Positions 8,901 through 18,992 of a DNA stretch of 64,000 nucleotides are shown here, piece after piece; position 1 is the first letter of the stretch; each line of letters opens with the position of its first letter. The DNA lies in NCBI RefSeq assembly GCF_029269825.1, contig NZ_JARJHU010000008.1:248001-312000 (forward strand). The letters run 5' to 3'. The notes beneath the pieces are model-generated. The model ran no database searches. It saw nothing but the letters and a program-made list of their open reading frames with translations, and had not been told where the DNA came from. The DNA is from Pedobacter sp. JY14-1. Its GTDB lineage: Bacteria > Bacteroidota > Bacteroidia > Sphingobacteriales > Sphingobacteriaceae. The translations under genes were made by a program, and so were the position numbers.

Positions 8901-11900
8901 AGGGGAATTGCCCAGTGCCTCCAGGTGTACATACATTTCCAGGCGCTTGTAAGAACGAAAATCATTGATCGCCGTCTTGAACGTTGCCCGTCCGTAACCG
9001 TCGCGAAGATTTTTCACAGTCACTGCAAGCGACTGCTCATTCTGCCTGGTATCACCACGGTAATTGGTAAAATCCCTTTCACGCTCTATTCCGGGAGGCA
9101 ATACGTAAGGGATCGGCGTACGTTTACCATTTTCCTCAATATTGACAGTGGCCACTTCAATGGTAGAATTATCGGGAGCGGCCGGGACCAGGCTCTGGTC
9201 TGCAATGACCTTATCGGCATCATTAGCGGCGTTGTATTGCCGCCATTCGCCGCGCACCAGCTGTATCTTTCCGAAACGGAGTACAGCGGTATCGGTGAAA
9301 TTGGTCATGAACAATCGCAGGAAGCGGATTGATTTAAAGTCTTGTATATTGCCTACCCGCTGCTGGTATTGTGCCAGAGGTATCCTGATCTGGTACCAGG
9401 TCACCGGCTGCGTCGTGCCATTGGCCAGTTTAACCTGCGAGGTCACCTTATCCGTTACAAAGTTCTGCCCTACCATGAGGTCTCCCGGACGCATGGAAAC
9501 TTTATACTGGAAGTATTCGTCGCTTTGGGTCATGTTATTATCTCTGTTCACGTCTTCTCCGTCCGGCAGGGAAGTAGAAGCAGAATTTTCTACGCCAAAG
9601 TCTTCCTGGCTCTGCTGCGGCGTCTTGGCATTACCTTCGGTGCCATTATAACGCTGATAGCGTTGCAGGATACCTGCGTTGGCGGCATCGAGTTCCCTGC
9701 TCCGGTAATAAGAATAATCATCGGAAGAGGGGTCATTATCCAGGGCTGCGGCAGCGTCGGGGTTCAGCTGGGCTTTGATCTGAGCGATCTGCGCAGCGAA
9801 TTTCACGCGCTCGTCCTGGTTAGATAAGCCGTCAAGGCCCACATCCTGTATCCGCCGCGCATTGGGGTCATTGTCAAACGCCTGGACCACCGGCTGTAGC
9901 TTGGGTACCCGGCCCCAGGAAGTTTCATCATATTTGGAAACATCGCCATCTGCAGGCAAACCATTTTCCAATGATTTACGGCCATCCTTTAAAATGTCTT
10001 CTGAAATGTTACCGATGTTGAAATACAGATCCCCACCCGCAGCATTGGGTTTATAGATAAAGGGGTCCATTACCCATAGCTCTATAAACTCAATGTTGAG
10101 TGCCTCAAAGTCGTTGGATTCGATCCTTCTGAACATGCCGCCCCATCTTGAACGGGGATTGTTCAGGGCGCCGTTTGCACCGAAACCGGTAGGCGTATAG
10201 TTATATGGTCCGCGTACCGTGGGATAAAAAGCGACATCGAGGGTGGGTAAGGTGATTGCCTGACCGGTACTGGTTTCCTTAAAGGGAAATACCTCCTGCT
10301 CAATGATCTCACGTACATAATGATTAGAAAGCTCGGCCCTGTTATTTCTGATGTTTGCAGGAGTAGTACTTGCGTTGCGGTTATAAAAGGTCGGGTCAAT
10401 ATTATAAAATGCGATCCTGGCCCGGTTATATCCGTAGCTCAGTTTATCGATGTCCTGCGATTCAGGGAACATTTGCGGCGTACCGGATATCTGCCATGGC
10501 ACTGCACTTTTGAGGTCGATCACCGAACGGGAAGCCTCGAAATCGTCCAGGTAACTTGTTCCTCCTTTATCGCCGGCAAAATTCAATGCATTCGGATGCC
10601 CCGGCAGCAACTGGGCAAATTCTCCCGAGAAAGCGATGCTCGAAGGAGCCTTGGTAGAAATCAGTGGTAATTTATCCACCAGTCTTGTAAGGAATCTGGA
10701 AGGAGAGCTGTAATTCAGGTCAACACCCCAGATCGTATTGGAAATGGGTTCCTCACCGATGTTTACCTTAGGCGTCAGCGGCTTCTCCGAAAGGCTCATA
10801 AAAGTTCCGCCGAGATTCAGCTTGTTATTCACCTTATAATCAAGACGCGTACCGAACAAAGACCGTTGCTGAAGGCCGAAAAGCTCATTATTCTCCGTAG
10901 AGATCCTGATGGGCTGCCCGGACATCAGCACGCCTGTATTCAGTATCTTCACCCTTCCACCCTGGTAGTCTACAGTAAAGTCTGTACCTTCCTGCAATGG
11001 AATGGTCCCGGCAAACACCTTTACCGATCCTTCAGGTACGTTGATTGCATTCAGGCTAAATTCTGACGAAACCTCGGACTGGTAACTGCCTTTTATGATA
11101 TAACGGTTCTGGTTCGTAAAAAGTTGCTGAGCGATCACTTTGGTAGAATCGTACAACGCAGTAAATGCATATCTGTCAGCCAGCGACTGTTCCGTCGGCA
11201 GGAACTGGTCAGCGAGGTCTTTACCAAAGGGTTCTATTACCGGGAATATGACCCGGCCGTTCAACGGATCTATCGTGACATAGCCACTGACCGTATTGGT
11301 CATTGCAGCCGCAGCCGTATTGTTGCCATTCAAACTGCCAGGTATTACGGACGATGCACCTAAAGCAGTGCTTGTATTTTCACCAAAGGGCCTGTTTTCT
11401 GCCTTAAAATCAAAGATACCATCGGGCCTGGCCTCATCCTGCTGGTTCAGACGGTCAAGTCCCGTTACCTGTATCCAGAGTTTGTCCTTCAGTGGTTTCC
11501 TGTCCTTGTCCAGTTTTTCGCCCTCGGTAATTACGGGGCGTTCGATACCAGTCCGCTCATCTATCCGGAAAATATCCAGTTTGAAATTCTGCGAACTGAT
11601 CTGATATCCGCCGATTGAATAGATATTCTTCATCATCAGGTCCCAGGTCGGCAGATTCGTTTTTGTAGTTTCGTTTTTCAGCAATTTGGCATACAGTACT
11701 TTGGGGGCAGCCTGGTCAAAAGGGATATCCGTAGAAAATTCTCCCACCTGGTATTCCACTCCATTATAGGTGTAGCGATAAGCAACCGCAAGTACCTCGT
11801 CCGTGTTCAATGCGTTGTTCAGTGAAATATAACCCAGCTTCGGATGAAAAGTAAATTCCCTTTCGGTCAGCCTTCTTGCATAAGTCAGCTTAGCGAAGTT

Positions 11901-13151
11901 ATCTGTCCCCCCCTTGCCCTGAAAGAATGAGATCACTGCATTGGAATTGGTCTGCCTGGCATCTGCTGGGAGCAGTTCCAACAGGTTGTTGGATGGTCTT
12001 GGAAAAGTAGGGTTTGTAAATCCGGAAGGGAGTGCAGAATACCCCGCACCCGAAAGCTGTGCAGTATTATAGGGTCTGTTCTCGCCCAGATCAATAAATC
12101 CCAGCACATCCCTGGAATCCTGGGTGCTTCCGGATTTATTGGTAATCCAGACCTCTATTTTTGTAATGATCACCCCTGAGGTAATTGTCGGCGGATTGGA
12201 AAGCGCCCGATTATAGTTATCTCTGAAATACTGGGCCAGGAAATAATGCTTATTCGCCTCGTAATTGTCTGCGCTCATCCTGTACTCGTTCTGCTGCGCC
12301 CCATTATTGATCTTTATCTCCCTTGACTGAGACTTCTGCTGGGTAAAGACGGAGTTTACCATCAGCTTGCCAAACTGCAGCTGTGTCTTGACACCGAAGA
12401 GCGCCTGCGTACCGTTGATCAGCGTAGTATTTAACGGGAGGCTCACATTACCTGCTTCAATCTTCTTAATAATATCATCTTCACCGCCGGTATAATCCAG
12501 TTTGATCTGGTTTTCGAAGTCAAACTGCGCTTCGGTATTGTAGTTCATATTGACCTTCATCTTCGTACCGATGTTGCCGATCACATCCATCTGTATGCGC
12601 TGATTGAAATCAAAATTTCCCTGTACCCGCTGCCGTTCATTGAACAGCGGGTTTTCATTCCGGTTGATGCGTCCCAGAAAAGTAAGCTCCGCTTCCCCCC
12701 TGGGTTGTATATCTATGGTCGTTCCCCCAAATATCCTTTCGAAAGCACGGCTGTTGACCTGCAAACTGGGGATTATCCCCGTTCGTCTCACCTCATTTAC
12801 TTCCCGGTCAGAAAATTGCCTCCAGTTTTCCCGCTTGATCTCGCTGTTGATGAGTCGCTGATACTCTTCTACCGTCAGATACTGCGGTGGTCCATATAAC
12901 CGGTCACCCACCAGCGTCCTGATGATATATCGCTTGTTCACTGCATCATACTCTACCGTTCTGCGAACATTTTCAGGTGTAGGATAAAAAGGGCTGTTCA
13001 GCGACCTGATGCCCAGACGCTGCTTCTCCCTGAGGCCGAATGGGTTTTTCACCGTATCACTAGGGGCTTTCACAGGATTGACCTGGGCATAAGCGCTTGC
13101 CCCGTAAAAACAGAGAGTGAGGAAGAGGGCCAGCGTTAAAAGATTTTTCAA
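5976..13151 (-). CDS. sprA: SprA, type IX secretion translocon / gliding motility protein
   Basis: 2391 residues with a signal peptide (MKNLLTLALFLTLCFYGASAYAQ). It has SprA hallmarks throughout: the N-terminal RIFGGTTIDIQPRGEAELTF, FNQRIQMDVIGNIGTKMKV and, near the middle, SYLDDFEASRSVIDLKS. The C-terminus ends in an aromatic beta-strand (FSNFGFSLRITLN), as in outer-membrane barrels. SprA forms the very large single-chain barrel through which type IX substrates cross the outer membrane. It starts 12 bases after ruvA, so it is probably co-transcribed with ruvA and maeB. The ruvA-sprA-gcvH order is conserved in the phylum. I saw no frameshift. Presence of the gene does not prove gliding; other T9SS genes are outside the window. 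Confidence 0.97.
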   Translation of the reverse strand: MKNLLTLALFLTLCFYGASAYAQVNPVKAPSDTVKNPFGLREKQRLGIRSLNSPFYPTPENVRRTVEYDAVNKRYIIRTLVGDRLYGPPQYLTVEEYQRLINSEIKRENWRQFSDREVNEVRRTGIIPSLQVNSRAFERIFGGTTIDIQPRGEAELTFLGRINRNENPLFNERQRVQGNFDFNQRIQMDVIGNIGTKMKVNMNYNTEAQFDFENQIKLDYTGGEDDIIKKIEAGNVSLPLNTTLINGTQALFGVKTQLQFGKLMVNSVFTQQKSQSREIKINNGAQQNEYRMSADNYEANKHYFLAQYFRDNYNRALSNPPTITSGVIITKIEVWITNKSGSTQDSRDVLGFIDLGENRPYNTAQLSGAGYSALPSGFTNPTFPRPSNNLLELLPADARQTNSNAVISFFQGKGGTDNFAKLTYARRLTEREFTFHPKLGYISLNNALNTDEVLAVAYRYTYNGVEYQVGEFSTDIPFDQAAPKVLYAKLLKNETTKTNLPTWDLMMKNIYSIGGYQISSQNFKLDIFRIDERTGIERPVITEGEKLDKDRKPLKDKLWIQVTGLDRLNQQDEARPDGIFDFKAENRPFGENTSTALGASSVIPGSLNGNNTAAAAMTNTVSGYVTIDPLNGRVIFPVIEPFGKDLADQFLPTEQSLADRYAFTALYDSTKVIAQQLFTNQNRYIIKGSYQSEVSSEFSLNAINVPEGSVKVFAGTIPLQEGTDFTVDYQGGRVKILNTGVLMSGQPIRISTENNELFGLQQRSLFGTRLDYKVNNKLNLGGTFMSLSEKPLTPKVNIGEEPISNTIWGVDLNYSSPSRFLTRLVDKLPLISTKAPSSIAFSGEFAQLLPGHPNALNFAGDKGGTSYLDDFEASRSVIDLKSAVPWQISGTPQMFPESQDIDKLSYGYNRARIAFYNIDPTFYNRNASTTPANIRNNRAELSNHYVREIIEQEVFPFKETSTGQAITLPTLDVAFYPTVRGPYNYTPTGFGANGALNNPRSRWGGMFRRIESNDFEALNIEFIELWVMDPFIYKPNAAGGDLYFNIGNISEDILKDGRKSLENGLPADGDVSKYDETSWGRVPKLQPVVQAFDNDPNARRIQDVGLDGLSNQDERVKFAAQIAQIKAQLNPDAAAALDNDPSSDDYSYYRSRELDAANAGILQRYQRYNGTEGNAKTPQQSQEDFGVENSASTSLPDGEDVNRDNNMTQSDEYFQYKVSMRPGDLMVGQNFVTDKVTSQVKLANGTTQPVTWYQIRIPLAQYQQRVGNIQDFKSIRFLRLFMTNFTDTAVLRFGKIQLVRGEWRQYNAANDADKVIADQSLVPAAPDNSTIEVATVNIEENGKRTPIPYVLPPGIERERDFTNYRGDTRQNEQSLAVTVKNLRDGYGRATFKTAINDFRSYKRLEMYVHLEALGNSPLNDNDVHAFLRIGTDNQDNYYEYSQPLKVTNPGTSDPYAIWPDQNKLDIALELFQKAKIERNRALLNGQPWPVNIPFDYVVNGKKITIKGQPDMSKVRVYMLGIKNPLRNGASPVGDDGLDKNAVVWFNELRLTHFDERGGWAATARMNAQLADFADVNVSGSKSTVGFGSLESRVSERNRADNVFFDISSSMELGMLLPKRSGVKIPMFVSYSNQVSTPQYDPRTPDIELKTALEGATQAQKKEILDYAQDYTRRNSISFTNVRKERTDPDKRPKLWDVENLNASYAYTKFYHRDFINQNNVQETYRASLAYNYAGQSKSYQPFSKLIKSNLMALLKDFNFTLLPNAINFRIDVERYFSENSLRNNDPANSIPVNTTFNKNFLITRVYGISWNLTRSLTLDFDATNYSIVDEPEGRVNGLKRDTVWENLKKLGRTTDYSHTMNITYNLPVNKIPGMEWVNVATRYGTNFNWQTEPLSTLRNPEINLGNTIQNSRIIQVNPNLNFASLYNKFGFIRKAGKDGSGPGFLLGLLTGIKNITGSYVENKGIYLPGFLPRSSYFGLDEATGAPGLAFVLGSQRDIRAEALAGGWITRDSLQTQLYVNTLREDLAFTSLVEPLKDLTITLTATKNRTLNFSSNLRYNSDAAAFQNQSPYTTGDYSISFITLRTAFSENSGSTVSRLFNQFMANREIISQRLGTLNPNSSGSTGGFADGYDKNAQDVVVSAFIAAYTGKDASSVSLNAFPKIPLPNWRLNYRGLTRIGFLADRFSSIDIRHSYRSIYSVNSFNSLIRYGETNGYSSVRDANGNFLPVYQYSQVTIAEQFAPLVGIDTRFKNNLTANFELGRSRMLGLSLANSQLAQLSENNLVFGLGYRTNKFRFPFGLFKGLKMDNNMDFKLDVAVRDNKMVIFRPDVTEAEVSSGSQNITFRPSVDYILNQRFNIRLFYDSNITRPYTSQTFNTSFSNFGFSLRITLN

Positions 13152-13163
13152 GGGTAGAGTTAA

Positions 13164-13748
13164 TTATAGATTTTTGAGGGCCAGTTTTATCATTTGTTCT
13201 ACAGGGAGTTCAAGTCCTCCGGTTTTTATTACATTGTCGAGCACTTTTTCAGAGGCGGGTTTCGCAAAACCAAGCATGATCAAAGCAGAAAGCGCTTCTT
13301 CACGGGCAGTTGTTCTCAGCGGAGCCGCAATCAGCGAACCCTGACCTTCCTTCTTCAGTTTGTCCTGCAGCTCCAGCACCAGGCGCTGAGCCGTCTTTGC
13401 GCCAATGCCTTTGATTCGCTGGATCAGCGGCAGGTCTCCGGTGACGATCGCCGACTGTATTTCCACCGGTGTAATGGAAGACAACATCATCCGTCCTGTA
13501 CCCGGCCCGATCCCGGAAACAGAGATCAGGTGCAGGAACAGTCGCCTTTCTCCCTCATCCGCAAAACCATAAAGCGTGTGTGCATCTTCCTTCACATGCA
13601 ACCAGGTATATACTTTACAACGCTCATCATCACCGAGGTTACTGTAGGTGTTCAGCGATATGTTAATGTGATAACCAATGCCTCCGGCCTCAACAATAAC
13701 GTAAGTGGGGCACTTAAAGGTGAGCCTGCCATCTATATATTCAAACAT
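13164..13748 (-). CDS. ruvA: Holliday junction branch migration protein RuvA
   Basis: 194 residues, the usual length. The N-terminal OB-fold begins MFEYIDGRLTFKCPTYVIVE, and YTWLHVKEDAHTLYGFADEGER is a RuvA signature. Two helix-hairpin-helix motifs follow (LISVSGIGPGTGRMMLSS and IQRIKGIGAKTAQRLVLEL). A flexible linker and the small C-terminal RuvB-binding domain (EEALSALIMLGFAKPASEKV) complete it. It binds four-way DNA junctions and loads RuvB. It sits between maeB (2-base gap) and sprA (12-base gap). Confidence 0.97.
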   Translation of the reverse strand: MFEYIDGRLTFKCPTYVIVEAGGIGYHINISLNTYSNLGDDERCKVYTWLHVKEDAHTLYGFADEGERRLFLHLISVSGIGPGTGRMMLSSITPVEIQSAIVTGDLPLIQRIKGIGAKTAQRLVLELQDKLKKEGQGSLIAAPLRTTAREEALSALIMLGFAKPASEKVLDNVIKTGGLELPVEQMIKLALKNL

Positions 13749-13750
13749 AA

Positions 13751-16066
13751 CTACTTCTTAGAATCCTTTTTTAATCTTCCGCTCTTTTCAGGTGCCTGGT
13801 CCCTTTCCTTTCCCTGTGCATCCAATACCGCAATAGTGACCATATTCACTATTTCTCTTACCGAACTTCCCAATTGTACAATATGTACCGGCTTTTTAAG
13901 TCCCAGCAGGATAGGCCCTACTGCCTCAGCCTCACCCAGCTCCTGTAATAACTTGTAAGCGATGTTACCAGATTCCAGGTTAGGGAACACCAGGGTATTT
14001 GCCGGTGCATCTGCAAGTCTGCTGAATGGAAAATTATCCTGCATCATCGCACTGTTCATGGCGAAATTCGCCTGCATCTCCCCATCTGCTATAATATCCG
14101 GATGGCGCTCATGCAATATGCCGGTCGCCTTACGGACCTTTTCCGGAATGTCCCCGTCGTTGGACCCAAAATTTGAATAGGACAGCAAAGCGATCCGGGG
14201 CTGTATATTAAACCGTCTGACTGCCTTTTCCAGCAACAAGGTCAGATCAACCAGTTCTTCCGCAGATGGGTTCACATTGACTGTAGTATCGCCAAAAAAA
14301 ACAGGCCCCTTTTTAGTCATCATCATGTACATACCCGCTACACGGTTTACACCGGGCTCGGTACCGATAACCTGCAGGGCAGGCTTAATGGTCGTGGCGT
14401 AATTCTTCGTAAGCCCGGAGACCAGGGCATCTGCATCCCCAAACTCTACCATAAAAGCACCGAAATAATTCCGGTCACGTAACAATTTAACTGCTTCCGT
14501 GAGGGTCACTCCGCGGCGCTGCCGCTTTCTGTAAAGTGCCTCTGCATATTTCGTTACCCTTTCCGGATCTTCAGCCGGATCGACGATCTGTACTCCTTCC
14601 AGTTCAAGCGCATTTTCAGCGATGATTTTTTCAATTGCAACGCGGTTGCCAAGCAGGATAGGAATCGCAATATGCTCATCCCTGACAATCTGGGCAGCCC
14701 TCAGTATTTTATAATTATCCGCTTCCGCAAATACCACGCGCTTAGGATCAGATTTTGCCTTGTTTGTAATGGCCCTCATGATCACATTCTCCCCGTCCAG
14801 CCTGCGCTCAAGTTCTTCCTGATAAGCATCCCAGTCTGTAATCTGCTTCCTTGCCACACCTGATTCGATCGCTGCCCGCGCCACCGCCATAGAAACATTG
14901 GTCAGCAGCCGGATATCCATCGGCTTTGGAATAATGTAATCTTTTCCAAACTTGATGTTATTCTGGTTATAAGCCATGTTGACCGCCTCAGGGACCGGCT
15001 TCTTTGCCAGTTCTGCAATTGCCCTGACGGCAGCAATTTTCATTTCCTCATTAATACCGGTAGCCCTAACATCCAAAGCACCCCGGAAAATATAAGGAAA
15101 GCCCAGTACATTGTTTACCTGATTAGGGTAATCCGAACGTCCTGTAGCCATGATCAGGTCCCTGCGTGAGTTTACCGCAAGTTCATAAGCAATTTCCGGA
15201 TCAGGATTTGCCATAGCAAATACAATCGGGTTCTTCGCCATAGACTTCAGCATTTCACCATTTACACAATTGGCAGAAGACAAGCCGATGAAAACATCCG
15301 CATCCTTCATCGCCTCTTCCAGGGTATGCAGGTTCCTTAAGGTCGCAAACTCCGCTTTAACAGTATCGAGCTTTTGCCGGTCCGCACGGATTACACCTGA
15401 ACGGTCACACATGACAATATTCTCCTTTTTTGCCCCAAGGGACACATACAGCCGCGTACAGGAAATCGCGGCGGCCCCCGCTCCGTTGACCACAATCCTG
15501 ATCCGGTCCATTTTCTTTTTCTGAAGCTCACACGCATTTAACAATGCAGCGGCAGAAATGATCGCTGTACCATGCTGGTCATCATGCATGACCGGAATAT
15601 TCATTTCCTCCTTCAGTCTCCGCTCAATTTCAAAACATTCCGGCGCCTTGATGTCTTCAAGGTTTATTCCCCCAAAAGTCGGCTCCAGCGCCTTAACCGT
15701 CCTTACAAAATCGTCTACACTGCGGACATCCAGCTCCAGATCAAATACATCGATATCGGCAAAGATCTTAAACAAAAGCCCCTTGCCTTCCATTACTGGC
15801 TTACCGCCTTCCGGGCCTATATCACCAAGTCCCAAAACAGCGGTCCCGTTGCTGATTACGGCTACAAGATTTCCCTTTGCGGTATATTTATACACATCCT
15901 CCTTATTTTCAGCAATCTTAAGGCAAGGTTCGGCTACTCCGGGAGAGTAGGCCAGCGTAAGATCCCTTTGGGAATTGGTGGGCTTTGTAGGGACAACCTC
16001 TATCTTTCCAGGTCTTCCCTGGGAATGATAGTCCAGGGCATCCTGCTTCCTGTTGGTTTTACTCAT
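13751..16066 (-). CDS. maeB: NADP-dependent malic enzyme with phosphotransacetylase-like domain (MaeB type)
   Basis: 771 residues, close to MaeB. The N-terminal half is a malic enzyme: [16 protein letters not shown], a nucleotide-binding region [20 protein letters not shown] and metal-site motif [11 protein letters not shown]. The C-terminal half (from about residue 430, [16 protein letters not shown]) is a phosphotransacetylase-like domain, known in MaeB to be regulatory rather than catalytic. It decarboxylates malate to pyruvate and yields NADPH. It is the first gene of the run maeB-ruvA-sprA; a -7-like box lies 22-29 bases before the start. Confidence 0.95.
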   Translation of the reverse strand: MSKTNRKQDALDYHSQGRPGKIEVVPTKPTNSQRDLTLAYSPGVAEPCLKIAENKEDVYKYTAKGNLVAVISNGTAVLGLGDIGPEGGKPVMEGKGLLFKIFADIDVFDLELDVRSVDDFVRTVKALEPTFGGINLEDIKAPECFEIERRLKEEMNIPVMHDDQHGTAIISAAALLNACELQKKKMDRIRIVVNGAGAAAISCTRLYVSLGAKKENIVMCDRSGVIRADRQKLDTVKAEFATLRNLHTLEEAMKDADVFIGLSSANCVNGEMLKSMAKNPIVFAMANPDPEIAYELAVNSRRDLIMATGRSDYPNQVNNVLGFPYIFRGALDVRATGINEEMKIAAVRAIAELAKKPVPEAVNMAYNQNNIKFGKDYIIPKPMDIRLLTNVSMAVARAAIESGVARKQITDWDAYQEELERRLDGENVIMRAITNKAKSDPKRVVFAEADNYKILRAAQIVRDEHIAIPILLGNRVAIEKIIAENALELEGVQIVDPAEDPERVTKYAEALYRKRQRRGVTLTEAVKLLRDRNYFGAFMVEFGDADALVSGLTKNYATTIKPALQVIGTEPGVNRVAGMYMMMTKKGPVFFGDTTVNVNPSAEELVDLTLLLEKAVRRFNIQPRIALLSYSNFGSNDGDIPEKVRKATGILHERHPDIIADGEMQANFAMNSAMMQDNFPFSRLADAPANTLVFPNLESGNIAYKLLQELGEAEAVGPILLGLKKPVHIVQLGSSVREIVNMVTIAVLDAQGKERDQAPEKSGRLKKDSKK

Positions 16067-16087
16067 AGCGATTCAGATGTCAAGCAG

Positions 16088-16095
16088 CAAATTTA
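16088..16095 (-). promoter_or_regulatory. Candidate -7 box upstream of maeB
   Basis: The minus strand reads TAAATTTG, an exact match to TAnnTTTG, 22 bases before the maeB ATG. No TTG lies at 19-21 bases upstream; the nearest is 25 away. The -7 half alone is weak evidence in AT-rich DNA. Confidence 0.35.
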
Positions 16096-16139
16096 CAATT
16101 CTTTTTAATTCGGGTTTTACCAAAAAGCGTCCGGTATCA

Positions 16140-17339
16140 CTAACTCTTACGCCCCCGGAAATTGTCCTCGAGGTAAATCTTCAGCTTTTGACCGGGCATG
16201 ATGGCAGCGGACCTTAATCCATTCCAGACCTTCAGATCCTGAACTTCAACATGGTATTTGTCCGCTATTACGCTCAGGTTCTGTCCCTTCAATACCCGGT
16301 GCAAAATAAAGGCAGGCTTTTGCTTTAACGGATTCCTGCGTTCGCTATCCATGTTTGCGGCCAGCAGCAGTTTCGCTTCTGCAGGATGTTCATCGCTGTT
16401 CAGTATCGCATAAACACGTGCGAAGGCTTCAAAGCCTGTCCTTGGTAAGACAAGTCGCTTAGGGGCATCGTTCGTCCCGTTAACCAGCTTCTTCTTATAA
16501 GAAGGGTTCAGGCTGCAAAGTTCGGCCTCACTAATCTCCAGCGTCTTCGCCAGATCAGGAATAGATACAAAACGGTTTACAAGAATAGTGTCCGTCTCCA
16601 GGCGGAAAGGAGCGGCGCGCTTGATGATCTCATGTTTATCTGCACAGTTCATCACATATAAAGCGGCGATAAAAGCCGGAACGTAGTTACGTGTCTCTTT
16701 TGGAAGATAGTTTCTCAATTCCCAGAAATCTGCGGTGTTGCCACGCTCCATAGCCCGTTTTACACAGCCCATGCCGCAATTATAGGCTGCAATCGCAAGC
16801 AACCAGTCACCCAGTTCCTCATAGGCGTCCCTGAAATAAGCCGCTGCTGCATAGCTCGCCTGTATGGGATCCCTGCGTTCGTCAACATAGCGGTCTATAC
16901 TCAGACCGTAACCTCTGGCGGTTGTAAACATAAATTGCCAGAGTCCTGTCGCGCCTACCCTTGAAACCGCATACGGATCCATTGCAGACTCAATTACAGG
17001 AAGATATTTTATCTCCTCAGGAACATTATAACTTTTAAGTGCCTTGCTGAAAATCGGAAAATAATAGTCTGACAGGCCCAGCATCTTTCCAATCATCTCC
17101 TTCCGGCCCGCATAGATGTCTATGTATTCCTGAACATATTCATTATAAGACAAGGGTACCGTCGTCTGAATAGAATCCAGGCGTTTTTTAAAGACGTAGT
17201 GATAAGCGTTGAATTTCGGGACATCACCTACATCAGGCAGCGGAACGGTGTCGTTCAGGGTAAAGGATTGTTGGGCAGACGCAGAAAAGCCTAGCAGCAC
17301 CAGGATACAATAGCATACCAGTAGTATTTTTTTGTTCAT
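16140..17339 (-). CDS. Lytic transglycosylase with LysM domain (MltD-like)
   Basis: 399 residues with a signal peptide (MNKKILLVCYCILVLLGFSASAQ). The central SLT domain has the catalytic Glu in PVIESAMDPYAVSRVGATG (near residue 117), then GLWQFMFTTARGYGL and AAYNCGMGCVKRAM. A LysM repeat closes the protein (HRVLKGQNLSVIADKYHV, then GLRSAAIMPGQKLKIYL). It should cleave the glycan strands of peptidoglycan in the periplasm to give anhydromuropeptides. A middle part (LVNRFVSIPDLAKTLEISEAE) resembles a second, degenerate LysM-like segment. It follows gatA after 28 bases and is likely last in a tat-gatA-mlt transcript. Confidence 0.93.
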   Translation of the reverse strand: MNKKILLVCYCILVLLGFSASAQQSFTLNDTVPLPDVGDVPKFNAYHYVFKKRLDSIQTTVPLSYNEYVQEYIDIYAGRKEMIGKMLGLSDYYFPIFSKALKSYNVPEEIKYLPVIESAMDPYAVSRVGATGLWQFMFTTARGYGLSIDRYVDERRDPIQASYAAAAYFRDAYEELGDWLLAIAAYNCGMGCVKRAMERGNTADFWELRNYLPKETRNYVPAFIAALYVMNCADKHEIIKRAAPFRLETDTILVNRFVSIPDLAKTLEISEAELCSLNPSYKKKLVNGTNDAPKRLVLPRTGFEAFARVYAILNSDEHPAEAKLLLAANMDSERRNPLKQKPAFILHRVLKGQNLSVIADKYHVEVQDLKVWNGLRSAAIMPGQKLKIYLEDNFRGRKS

Positions 17340-17367
17340 AGGCAGGCAGAGCGCTTTTGGTCTTTGT

Positions 17368-18825
17368 TTAGTTTACATACACGTTCATAAACTGATGCGC
17401 AAACGCAAGTAAGGTATCTTCATGAAAATGCCGTGCCATCAGCTGAATACTTAACGGCAAACCTTCCTGATTATTGTCCAGCGGCAAAGCTATTGCCGGA
17501 ATACCTGTCAGCGAAGCCAGAACTGTAAAAATGTCTGCCATGTACATGACCAGCGGGTCTTCCATATGCTCACCCAACTTAAAAGCAGGGGTCGGGGCGA
17601 CAGGTGAAACAATTAAATCATAATGCTCCAGCATTTCTTCCATCTTCTCACGGATGAGCTGCCGCACCTGCTGCGCCTTCTGGTAATAGGCATCATAATA
17701 ACCGGCGCTCAGCACAAAGGTCCCTAAAAGAATTCTCTTTTTGACTTCATCACCGAAACCTGCTGCCCGGGATTTCCGGTAAAGTTCATTCAGGTTCCTG
17801 GCTTCAGTATCGCGGAAACCGTAATGTACACCATCATACCGGGAAAGATTTGAAGAAGCCTCGGCTGTAGTCAGAACATAATAGGCCGGGACAAGATAGT
17901 CAAGCAAGTCAAAAGAAACATACTCTACAACATGGCCCTGTGCCTTGAACCTTTCCAGGGCAGCTTCTACAGCATCCTTTACAGAATGGTCCAGAACACC
18001 GCTGTCCAAAGTCTCCTTAAGAACTGCTATACGCCTGCTTCCTGTTTTTTTCTCCAAATGTTCTGTATAGGGAGGTACAGCTAACCTTGATACCGTGCTG
18101 TCATAGTCATCAGCACCGGCAAGCACTTCCAGCAATACCGCTGCATCAGTTGCGGAATTCGTAATCGTGCCCACCTGGTCAAATGATGAGGCATAAGCGA
18201 TTACACCGTACCTGGATATCCGCCCATATGTAGGCTTCAGCCCAAGGCATCCGCAGAACGCAGCAGGCTGACGCACTGATCCGCCGGTGTCTGTGCCCAG
18301 GGCCGCAAGACACAACCCCGCCTGGACAGCGACAGCAGAGCCTCCTGAAGACCCGCCTGCTACCCTTTCCGTATCGGCCGCATTCCTCACCGGACCGTAA
18401 TAAGAGGTCTCGTTCGACCCGCCCATTGCAAATTCATCGCAGTTTAACCTGCCAATGATTACCGCGTCCTCCTTAAGCAGACGCTCAACGACGGTGGCTG
18501 AATAAGGCGAGACAAACCCTTCAAGCATTTTTGAAGATGCCGTTACCTCATGGCTTTTGTAACAAATATTATCTTTAATACCGATCACCATACCTGCCAG
18601 CTTCCCGGCAGTTCCTGCATCAATCTTAGCCTGCACCTTTTCAGCCTGTGCTGTTGCAGACTGTTCGAATACGCCATTAAAGGCATTCAGGTATTCATTT
18701 TCGCGGATTTGCTCCAGATAGTGTGCCAGGAGCTCAGGAACAGTAAGTGTCTTCTGTGCGATAAGCGCCCTGATTTCCGCCAGGGACTGATATTTCTTCT
18801 GTTTAGGCTGGCTTGTTGGTGTCAT
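17368..18825 (-). CDS. gatA: Aspartyl/glutamyl-tRNA amidotransferase subunit A
   Basis: 485 residues, standard for GatA. The amidase signature is complete: catalytic Lys in [13 protein letters not shown], the Gly/Ser-rich loop [16 protein letters not shown], and the nucleophile loop [16 protein letters not shown]. As part of GatCAB it releases ammonia from glutamine to amidate misacylated Glu-tRNA(Gln) or Asp-tRNA(Asn). gatB and gatC are not in the window. Its start overlaps the short tatA upstream by 23 bases. A general amidase is unlikely, given the length and the [19 protein letters not shown] signature. Confidence 0.95.
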   Translation of the reverse strand: MTPTSQPKQKKYQSLAEIRALIAQKTLTVPELLAHYLEQIRENEYLNAFNGVFEQSATAQAEKVQAKIDAGTAGKLAGMVIGIKDNICYKSHEVTASSKMLEGFVSPYSATVVERLLKEDAVIIGRLNCDEFAMGGSNETSYYGPVRNAADTERVAGGSSGGSAVAVQAGLCLAALGTDTGGSVRQPAAFCGCLGLKPTYGRISRYGVIAYASSFDQVGTITNSATDAAVLLEVLAGADDYDSTVSRLAVPPYTEHLEKKTGSRRIAVLKETLDSGVLDHSVKDAVEAALERFKAQGHVVEYVSFDLLDYLVPAYYVLTTAEASSNLSRYDGVHYGFRDTEARNLNELYRKSRAAGFGDEVKKRILLGTFVLSAGYYDAYYQKAQQVRQLIREKMEEMLEHYDLIVSPVAPTPAFKLGEHMEDPLVMYMADIFTVLASLTGIPAIALPLDNNQEGLPLSIQLMARHFHEDTLLAFAHQFMNVYVN

Positions 18826-18982
18826 CCACGCCTTCTTTTCCGTCCTTAAACTCTTTCACTCCTTTGCCAAGGCCACGCATCAGTTCCGGAATCTTCTTGC
18901 CGCCGAAGAGCAGTAAAACAACCACAAGGATCAGAACGATTTCCGTAGTGCCCAATGCAGCCAGTATTGTTGTATTCAACAT
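18803..18982 (-). CDS. tatA: Short TatA/E-family twin-arginine translocase subunit, 59 residues
   Basis: Too short to be listed among long ORFs, but clear on the minus strand from ATG at 18982 to TAA at 18803. The protein starts [19 protein letters not shown]. It has the TatA layout: a short N-terminal segment, one membrane helix ([15 protein letters not shown]), the hinge [20 protein letters not shown] and a charged tail. TatA oligomers form the passage for folded proteins in the inner membrane. It sits 10 bases after a longer TatA-like gene and overlaps gatA by 23 bases. The core resembles the longer copy closely, suggesting a tandem duplication. Confidence 0.88.
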   Translation of the reverse strand: MLNTTILAALGTTEIVLILVVVLLLFGGKKIPELMRGLGKGVKEFKDGKEGVDDTNKPA

Positions 18983-18992
18983 GATATTTTAA